This document shows positions 6,429-11,413 of a stretch of DNA of 11,413 bases, in pieces; positions within the stretch are counted from its first letter, which is position 1, and each line of letters opens with the position of its first letter. Under the pieces are notes generated by a model. The model saw only the letters and a program-made list of their open reading frames with translations, was not told the origin of the DNA and searched no databases. Position numbers and translations under genes: made by a program. Origin of the DNA: Spirochaetaceae bacterium (GTDB lineage Bacteria; Spirochaetota; Spirochaetia; Treponematales; Breznakiellaceae); NCBI GenBank assembly GCA_031290855.1, contig JAISLM010000085.1, forward strand, positions 1 through 11,413, read 5' to 3'.

Positions 6429-6904
6429 TATGAGGGATAGTTAAGGTTTTCTTTCGCGGCTTTTTTTATAAGCGCCGCGTAACGCGCCGCTTCCCACTTT
6501 GCCATGCCGAGGTTCTGCTCGCTGTAATTGCCGCACTCCGCCGGATGCGCGCCCGGTATCTGCCCTTCAAACCTGTCGATCCAATCAAGAAGTTCAATAA
6601 CGAGAGGAAGGACGGATTCGGAATCGTGATCCCCCTCAAGTATCATGTAAAAACCGGTACGGCAGCCCATCGGCCCGAAGTAAACGGTACGATCCGCCCA
6701 CGCTGTGTGGGATCGCAAAAAGGTGGCGGCAAGATGCTCAATCGTGTGTATCGCCGGCATATCCATAACCGGTTCCTTGTTTGGCCGCTTAAATCGCATA
6801 TCAAACGTTGTAAATGTCGTTCCGCCGAATTTATCCTTGCGCGAAACGTACAGTCCCGGCAAAAGACGCAGGTGATCAACCTGAAAACTGGCAATTTTCT
6901 CCAT
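6428..6904 (-). CDS. luxS: S-ribosylhomocysteine lyase (LuxS, AI-2 synthesis)
   Basis: LuxS cleaves S-ribosylhomocysteine to homocysteine and DPD, the precursor of the AI-2 signal, as part of the activated methyl cycle. The metal site is complete: HTIEH (H53, H57, with E56 as catalytic base) and C124 in PAECGN. The catalytic cysteine C81 lies in GPMGCRTGFY. At 158 residues it is full length. The ATG at 6904 has AGAGGA (6910-6915) five bases upstream. It leads a three-gene unit with hisG and ogg; its stop shares one base with the hisG ATG. A moderate promoter lies at 6927-6955. Confidence 0.97.
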   Translation of the reverse strand: MEKIASFQVDHLRLLPGLYVSRKDKFGGTTFTTFDMRFKRPNKEPVMDMPAIHTIEHLAATFLRSHTAWADRTVYFGPMGCRTGFYMILEGDHDSESVLPLVIELLDWIDRFEGQIPGAHPAECGNYSEQNLGMAKWEAARYAALIKKAAKENLNYPS

Positions 6905-6926
6905 GAAAATCCTCTCTATACAGGTA

Positions 6927-6955
6927 ATCTTAATAAAGTGCCTCTACGTATTCAA
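6927..6955 (-). promoter_or_regulatory. Candidate promoter of luxS-hisG-ogg
   Basis: On the minus strand, TTGAAT (6950-6955) and TAAGAT (6927-6932) are 17 bases apart, each matching the sigma70 consensus at 4 of 6 bases. It would start transcription about 15-20 bases before luxS. Support is moderate. Confidence 0.45.
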
Positions 6956-6970
6956 GGCCGTCCCGCCCCG

Positions 6971-7349
6971 TTAAAGCCCGCCGGCGTTTTCCATCAGCAC
7001 TTTGATATCGGCGGGTTTGGCGCAGCAGGTGGCGGAGGAAACGATGAAATAGGAGGCGGCGGAGATGAGACAGCGGCTTAGCCTGGATCCCGCCTCGCCG
7101 ACGACAGCCCTAACTTCCCGCGGTCTAACCGGTCAAGCTGGAGGATGTCCGGCTCTGCGGCCGCGGCGAGCAGGGCCTCCTCGCGGGATCCCGCTTCCAC
7201 GACGATCTTTTTTCGGGCGCTTTCCGCCGTAAATCAGCCGCGACTTTTTCCAGTCGCCGCCCGCCACACCGCCGGGGCCCCAACGCGGTCAAACCCAACC
7301 GCGAAGACCGCGGGGAAAAACGCGAGTACCTGACGAAAAACATCCGCAA
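6971..7349 (-). pseudogene. modD: Remnant of a ModD-like phosphoribosyltransferase gene
   Basis: Three minus-strand frames read in succession give recognisable pieces of a ModD/NadC-type protein. Frame one has RLEKVAADLRRKAPEK. After a one-base slip in the A6 run (about 7205-7212) comes KKIVVEAGSREEALLAAAAE, then PDILQLDRL. After a second shift near 7125 comes PREVRAVVGEAGSRLSR, and finally SYFIVSSATCCAKPADIKV ending at the TAA at 6971-6973. The AAGGI segment that should lie before SYFIVSS is missing, and the N-terminal half of the gene is absent. The ending KPADIKV favours ModD (linked to molybdate genes) over NadC. It lies directly after the TRAP permease gene on the same strand. Clearly non-functional as read; a sequencing error could explain one shift but not the deletions. 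Confidence 0.72.
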
Positions 7350-7350
7350 G

Positions 7351-7387
7351 ATGAAGCTCCCCGCCGCTTGGAGGCGCCCAGCTTCAT
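7351..7387. repeat. Inverted repeat spanning the TRAP permease stop codon
   Basis: ATGAAGCT (7351-7358) pairs with AGCTTCAT (7380-7387), and inside it CGCC (7362-7365) pairs with GGCG (7373-7376), with matching CCC bulges on each side. The permease stop codon (7384-7386) lies inside the right arm. There is no T-run directly after it, so it is a hairpin or repeat rather than a standard terminator. Confidence 0.5.
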
Positions 7388-9261
7388 GTATTGCCGCGTG
7401 TTTTTCGGTGTTTGCGGAGGAAGGGGATACCGAAGTAGAGGGCGGCGAAGAGTACCCAGCCCAGGGCGGAGACTACGAAGCTGCTCTGTATCGCAGTGAA
7501 GATGACGGCGCAGTAGAAGAGTCTTTCGACCGCTGATATTCTTTGTTCGGTGAAGCCCTGGATCGCTATAGCTGCTGAATAGCAGACTACGAAGGCGGAA
7601 ACCCAGGTGAACAGCGTGAGTGGGTCGAAGCCGGCGTGGAGGTAGTCGGGGTTTAACGCGAAGGTGAAGGGCAGCACGAAGCCCGCTATGCCCAGTTTTA
7701 CGGCGGTCATTCCGATTTTGAAGGCGTTTTCGTCCGCTATGCCGCTCGCGGCATAGGAGGCCACGGCGACCGGCGGCGTTATCGCGGAGATGCACGAAAA
7801 GTAGAACAGAAAGAGATGGGCCGGCAGAACCGGGACGCCGACCTTTATGAGGGCCGGGGCTATCGCGGTGGCACAGATGATGTAGGCGGCGACCGCCGGA
7901 AGGCCCATCCCCAGTATTACGCAGATCAGCATGGCCAGGACGAGGCTTAAAAGCACGTTGGTGGCGCCGACCTGTATCAGGAAGTTCGAGAACTTGAGGC
8001 CAAGGCCCGTAAGCGCGAACATTCCGGTTACGATGCCGCTGCACGCGCAGGCGGAAATCACCTGCGGCAGGTTCCGTCCCGCGTCCTCGAAGCCTTTCAG
8101 CGTCTTCGCCGGACTGAGGCGGTCTTCCCTGCTGAGAAAGCCGCAGACTATGAGTGCGGCGCCGGCGAATATTACCGAATTCATCGGTGTCGCCTTTATC
8201 ACGAGCAGAAACACTAGAAGCACTGCGAGCGGGAAGAACAGTTTGAAGCTACGGCGCAGTGTTTTCTTTAGGTCGGGCAGGTCCTGTTGCGGGAGGCCGG
8301 ACAGTCCGTGTTTCACAGATTCCAGATCGACCATTTTGAACAGGGTCGTGTAGTACATCAGCGCCGGCAGCAGGGCCGCGAGACAGAACGCGCCGTAGGC
8401 TATGCCCGTGATGTCGCTCAGGATGAAGGCTGCGGCTCCCATCACAGGCGGCATCAGTTGTCCACCCGTTGACGCGACCGCTTCGACCGCGCCCGCGAAG
8501 CGCCTGGGGTAGCCCTGCCGTTTCATCAGCGGAATAGTGAAGGCTCCTGTCGACATTACATTCGCTACAGCGCTGCCCGAAATGCTGCCAAAGAGGCAAC
8601 TTGCGACAACCGCCATCTTGGCAGGACCCCCGCGCTTCTTTCCGGTCAGCGCTATCGCTATGTCCTGGAATATTTTGTCCGCGCCGGAAACACCGAGCAG
8701 TCCCGCGAACAGCAGAAACAGGTAGATGTTGGAGGCGGAGACGGCGACGGGTGTTCCGAAGATGCCCTGATCGCTGAATATCGTCTCGGCAACGCGGGAG
8801 AGGCGGTAACCCCGGTGGCCGAGTATGCCGGGAAGGTCTCCGCCCGCCATCGCGTAGACTATCGTGATCACGGCGATGACAGGCAGCGCCAGCCCCAGAG
8901 CCCGCCGCCCCGCCTCAAGCGCGAGCAGCGTGACGATGATGCCGATGACGTGGAAATACAGGGGTTGCTGGTTCGACTGCATCATCAGCACGTATGCGTC
9001 GTAGTTGAAAATGACCGAAAATCCCGTGAGCAGGCAGAGCGCGATTAGAAGTGCGTCCAGAGCCCGCCACGCGGGGCGCTCTGAGGGACGGAACGGCTTG
9101 TAAAGGAAGGTGAGCGTTAAACCCAGCATGACGTGCCATGTGAAGAATTTAACGCTCTCCATAGGAAAAAACGTGAACTGGCCTATATGAAGTAGTCCGG
9201 TAAAGAGGCACAGCGCGATAGTGAAGTGTTTTTTGAAGTCCGCGTAGGTCAGTCTTTTCAT
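7384..9261 (-). CDS. TRAP transporter fused permease (DctQM type, TAXI-linked)
   Basis: The 625-residue membrane protein fuses the small (DctQ-like, about 1-115) and large (DctM-like, about 120-540) TRAP permease parts and ends with extra hydrophobic segments (about 545-615). Highly conserved blocks are GSISGSAVANVMSTGAFTIP (225-244), AGAVEAVASTGGQLMPPVMG (256-275), GMGLPAVAAYI (451-461) and AITPPVAVASYAASGIAD (493-510). It imports an organic acid using an ion gradient, with the substrate delivered by the TAXI protein encoded just upstream. The ATG at 9261 is 21 bases after the TAXI stop; the ribosome binding site (GTAGAG) is weak, suggesting coupling. The substrate cannot be read from sequence. 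Confidence 0.92.
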   Translation of the reverse strand: MKRLTYADFKKHFTIALCLFTGLLHIGQFTFFPMESVKFFTWHVMLGLTLTFLYKPFRPSERPAWRALDALLIALCLLTGFSVIFNYDAYVLMMQSNQQPLYFHVIGIIVTLLALEAGRRALGLALPVIAVITIVYAMAGGDLPGILGHRGYRLSRVAETIFSDQGIFGTPVAVSASNIYLFLLFAGLLGVSGADKIFQDIAIALTGKKRGGPAKMAVVASCLFGSISGSAVANVMSTGAFTIPLMKRQGYPRRFAGAVEAVASTGGQLMPPVMGAAAFILSDITGIAYGAFCLAALLPALMYYTTLFKMVDLESVKHGLSGLPQQDLPDLKKTLRRSFKLFFPLAVLLVFLLVIKATPMNSVIFAGAALIVCGFLSREDRLSPAKTLKGFEDAGRNLPQVISACACSGIVTGMFALTGLGLKFSNFLIQVGATNVLLSLVLAMLICVILGMGLPAVAAYIICATAIAPALIKVGVPVLPAHLFLFYFSCISAITPPVAVASYAASGIADENAFKIGMTAVKLGIAGFVLPFTFALNPDYLHAGFDPLTLFTWVSAFVVCYSAAIAIQGFTEQRISAVERLFYCAVIFTAIQSSFVVSALGWVLFAALYFGIPFLRKHRKTRGNT

Positions 9262-9282
9262 GTCTCTACGTTCCGCCCTGCC

Positions 9283-10311
9283 CTACCTTCCGTATTCCGG
9301 CGGTATTAATTCCTCCGGAACGCTTACTCCGATCTCTTTTAGGTAGCGGACCGTCCCCGCGTGCAGGGGGATGTTAAACTTGAGACAGTTCTCCGGTGTC
9401 ATGTACTTGGCGCTCGGATGGATGGCCAGCATATCGGCCTGATTTTCAAACAGGGTCTTCGTCAGAAGGTATGCCTCCCTTTCTGGAACGTCTACGCTGA
9501 CCGCCAGCAAATTCCATTCGGAGACGCCGGGCACGTCCTCCGTCACGCCCTTGTAAGAGCCCGCCGGTATCGCGTGCTTGCTGTAGAACGGGTACTTAGT
9601 TGTCAGCGCGGTCTGCTCGGCGGGGTTGAGCGGCACGAAGAACAGGTCCTTCGAGGTTTCAAGCTCCGCTATCGCCGCGAAGGGCGGGTACGAGAACAGC
9701 AGGGCGACGTTTATCACGCCGTTGTTCAGCGCCGTCGCCGTCGCGCCGTGACCGTCGTTGTGTATCTGCGCGGGGACTATGCCCTCGTCCTTGAAAAACT
9801 GCCGGAAGATCGAGTCCATCGCCGCGCCTTTCGAGCCCAGCCCGACGCGCTTTCCGTTAAAGTCCCGCAACGTCTTTATCCCCGAATCGCGTGTTGTGTA
9901 GATCGTGAGCCATGACGGGTACAGCGGGACTAGTCCGCGCAGCTTGTCGTGCTTCACGCCGCCTGTCCACTCGGCCTTCCCCTCCGTAGCCTCCTGCAAC
10001 GCGGATGTCATAACGACACCCAGCTCGGCATCACCGTTTTGCAGCAGCTTGATGTTTGCCGTAGAGCCGCCTGTCGTCTCGGACGTGAACAGGAAATAAT
10101 CACCCAGATGATTGTTGATTGTCTGGGCGAGACCGCCTCCGAGCAGGTAGAAATTCCCGCCCACCGAGCCGCTGGCAAGCGAATACTTGTAGGGGCTCGC
10201 AGGCGGCGCTAAGCCGCCCTGCACCGGCTTCGCTTCTTTTTTGCCGTTGGCCTGCAATGCGTAAAGCGCCGTCAAAAAAACAAAGACCGCGCTAACCGTT
10301 TTTTTCTTCAT
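9283..10311 (-). CDS. TAXI-family TRAP substrate-binding protein
   Basis: This is the periplasmic receptor of the TRAP system. A signal peptide (MKKKTVSAVFVFLTALYALQA, no lipobox cysteine) is followed by the TAXI pattern SGSVGGNFYLLGGGLAQTIN (47-66), TSETTGGSTANIKLLQNGDA (76-95) and the next ten residues ELGVVMTSAL. The start used is the ATG at 10309-10311, which has GAGGT (10317-10321) five bases upstream and opens exactly on the signal peptide. An upstream in-frame ATG at 10371 would put 20 charged residues before it. Length is 342 residues, normal for the family. It lies between the DHDPS-family gene and the permease, all on one strand. The ligand is unknown; relatives bind small organic acids or amino acids. 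Confidence 0.9.
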   Translation of the reverse strand: MKKKTVSAVFVFLTALYALQANGKKEAKPVQGGLAPPASPYKYSLASGSVGGNFYLLGGGLAQTINNHLGDYFLFTSETTGGSTANIKLLQNGDAELGVVMTSALQEATEGKAEWTGGVKHDKLRGLVPLYPSWLTIYTTRDSGIKTLRDFNGKRVGLGSKGAAMDSIFRQFFKDEGIVPAQIHNDGHGATATALNNGVINVALLFSYPPFAAIAELETSKDLFFVPLNPAEQTALTTKYPFYSKHAIPAGSYKGVTEDVPGVSEWNLLAVSVDVPEREAYLLTKTLFENQADMLAIHPSAKYMTPENCLKFNIPLHAGTVRYLKEIGVSVPEELIPPEYGR

Positions 10312-10350
10312 ATATAACCTCATGCCGCTTTTCACGGCTAATTTTTTGTT

Positions 10351-10371
10351 GTGTTCCCTAACCGGAAACAC
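10351..10371 (-). promoter_or_regulatory. Intercistronic hairpin between aldolase and TAXI genes
   Basis: On the mRNA (minus) strand, GTGTTTCC and GGGAACAC pair over 8 positions (one G-U) with a 5-base loop. It lies 6 bases past the aldolase stop with no T-run, so it may mark mRNA processing or protect the upstream message rather than end transcription. Confidence 0.4.
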
Positions 10372-10377
10372 CCTCTC

Positions 10378-11289
10378 CTATACGCCGTACTTTTGGACGA
10401 CACCCAATTCCGTCATAACCTTTTTGAGGTTTTCATAATGAACCCCTGTATATTCCCGGTACGGTTTCCGCAAAGGTCCGCCGGGGAGTCCAAGTATATT
10501 GAGCGCCGCCTTGACGACAATAGGATTGGAAAGTTTATAAAGCTCTTTTAGGAGTGGTGTCCATTTGAAGTACTCCTTGCGGCACTCCTCGATGATGCCC
10601 ATGTCCGTCCATTCACGCGAATAGCGGGCCGCTTCTTCAGGGATGATGTTGCCGCCAATGTTCGCAGTGCCGTTACCGCCGAGCGCCAGAGTCGGGATCA
10701 CGATGGAGTATTTTGGGAAATCGCAGCACAGGATGTTGAGCCTGTCCCCGCAGTAGCGTTTCACGTCGACAAGCTGGCTGACGTGCGGCATCGCCTCCTT
10801 GTCCGCGACAAAGTTGGGGTGGCGTTCCGAAAGGTCGCGTATCGTTTCCGGCGTAAGATGAACCCCGAGCCGGGACGGATTGTTGTACACGCCGCAGGGT
10901 ATCGAAACCGCCGACATACAGGTGTCCAGATGCTCGAAGGCCGCATCCTGCGGCACGAGGACGTAGGGCGGCACGGTGAACACTACGCCGTCCGCCCCCT
11001 CACTCTCGCAGTAACGGGCGAGCCCGACGGCCCCCTCGGTAGTCGCTGAGGCGCAGCCGAAGAATACACGGATACGCAGCCTTGCCAGCGCTATGACCCG
11101 CTTCACGATATCCTTCTTTTCCTCCACGTCCAGCAGCGTAGTTTCCCCTGCCGAACCCAGCACGAACAACTCGTCCGTGCCGTACTGTATCTGCCGGTCG
11201 ATCAGCACACCGAGCGCGCCAAAATCCACCTTGCCGTCTTTAGAAAAGGGTGTCACCATCGCCACCCACGAACCTTTCGGTCTAAACAT
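10378..11289 (-). CDS. DHDPS/N-acetylneuraminate lyase family aldolase or dehydratase
   Basis: The 303-residue TIM-barrel enzyme has the family's Schiff-base lysine (K164 in FVADKEAM), the tyrosine of YNNPSR (Y135) and the substrate loop GSAGET (45-50, usually GTTGE). Members include dihydrodipicolinate synthase, N-acetylneuraminate lyase and keto-deoxy sugar acid aldolases or dehydratases. R140 sits where DHDPS has its substrate arginine. As the first gene of an operon with a TAXI receptor and TRAP permease, it more likely breaks down the imported compound than makes lysine; that is inference. The ATG at 11289 has AGGAGGT (11294-11300) four bases upstream. The promoter and two palindromes lie just before it. 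Confidence 0.88.
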   Translation of the reverse strand: MFRPKGSWVAMVTPFSKDGKVDFGALGVLIDRQIQYGTDELFVLGSAGETTLLDVEEKKDIVKRVIALARLRIRVFFGCASATTEGAVGLARYCESEGADGVVFTVPPYVLVPQDAAFEHLDTCMSAVSIPCGVYNNPSRLGVHLTPETIRDLSERHPNFVADKEAMPHVSQLVDVKRYCGDRLNILCCDFPKYSIVIPTLALGGNGTANIGGNIIPEEAARYSREWTDMGIIEECRKEYFKWTPLLKELYKLSNPIVVKAALNILGLPGGPLRKPYREYTGVHYENLKKVMTELGVVQKYGV

Positions 11290-11304
11290 CTGAACCTCCT
11301 AAAT

Positions 11305-11330
11305 TATGTTTAAAACATAGTACGACTATG
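11305..11330. promoter_or_regulatory. Two overlapping palindromes, likely operator of the TRAP operon
   Basis: TATGTTT-A-AAACATA (11305-11319) and CATAGT-ACG-ACTATG (11316-11330) are both perfect 15-base palindromes and share four bases. They cover the -10 box and the expected transcription start of the operon. Such symmetry at this position fits a dimeric repressor, for example GntR type, but no regulator gene is in the window. Confidence 0.5.
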
Positions 11331-11345
11331 GTGTTTATAAGTCAA
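11317..11345 (-). promoter_or_regulatory. Promoter of the aldolase-TAXI-TRAP operon
   Basis: On the minus strand, TTGACT (11340-11345) and TACTAT (11317-11322) are separated by 17 bases. The start of transcription would be about 20 bases before the aldolase ATG. The -10 lies inside the palindrome pair. Confidence 0.6.
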
Positions 11346-11387
11346 GTTCCAAATTGATCCTGTCGTTAATAAGTGATAAGTTCTCCG

Positions 11388-11403
11388 CCCCCCCCCCCCC
11401 CCC
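11388..11403. repeat. Homopolymer of 16 C (G16 on the operon strand)
   Basis: Sixteen consecutive C are seen on the plus strand, 42 bases upstream of the -35 of the minus-strand operon. Such tracts slip during replication and, in Treponema pallidum, poly-G near tpr promoters varies expression. It is also a place where assemblies break, and the window ends 10 bases later. Confidence 0.85.
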
Positions 11404-11413
11404 AGGGCGGGCG

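Noticed and set aside
7205..7212. A-AAA-AAG slippery heptamer as a programmed -1 frameshift joining two modD frames
   Set aside because: The slip would join the frames correctly, but a further frameshift and internal deletion downstream make the gene broken anyway.
7289..8044. 251-codon minus-strand open frame overlapping the permease end
   Set aside because: Arg/Pro-rich shadow of the permease gene in another frame; the permease frame carries all conserved motifs.
10312..10371. Longer TAXI start at the ATG at 10371
   Set aside because: It would place 20 charged residues before the signal peptide; the ATG at 10311 has a good ribosome binding site.

Overview
This window most likely comes from a spirochaete of the Treponema / termite-gut Breznakiella type. 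That is an inference from several things: a Wzi-like outer-membrane protein with a Treponema-style N-terminal region, a degenerate REP-type transposase-like ORF, LuxS, and a TAXI-type TRAP transporter. No rRNA or marker gene is present to prove it. No CRISPR array, tRNA or rRNA was seen.

Layout. (1) 1-887: a transposase-like (RAYT/Y1 family) ORF without the HUH histidines. Its GC-rich 3' part carries two in-frame copies of a palindromic repeat. A 340-base gene-free stretch follows, with a REP-like unit and a foldable element that ends in a T-run. (2) 888-3828: two clearly AT-richer, divergently transcribed genes, a Wzi-like outer-membrane barrel (minus) and a radical SAM protein of the surface-polysaccharide type (plus). 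Each has a strong sigma70-like promoter in the shared intergenic region. (3) 3876-6904: minus-strand housekeeping genes. hisB stands alone, separated by a block of hairpin repeats and a terminator-like structure from a tightly coupled luxS-hisG-ogg unit in which stop and start codons overlap. (4) 6971-7349: a frameshifted, internally deleted remnant of a ModD-like (quinolinate-phosphoribosyltransferase-type) gene. (5) 7384-11289: a minus-strand operon encoding a DHDPS/NAL-family aldolase or dehydratase, a TAXI substrate-binding protein and a fused TRAP permease. It looks like an uptake-plus-catabolism cassette for an unidentified organic acid. Its promoter region carries two overlapping palindromes and, further upstream, a run of 16 C on the plus strand.

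How the genes work together. HisG and HisB are the first and a middle step of histidine synthesis but belong to separate transcription units. LuxS recycles S-ribosylhomocysteine and makes the AI-2 precursor. Ogg repairs 8-oxoguanine. The TRAP/TAXI/aldolase genes probably take up and process one substrate. The Wzi-like protein and the radical SAM protein probably serve the cell surface.

No wholly new multi-gene system is evident. The most unusual signals are the degenerate transposase with its palindromic repeats, the foldable element at 757-832, the repeat block at 4570-4925, the stacked palindromes at the TRAP operon promoter with the poly-C tract, and the modD fossil.
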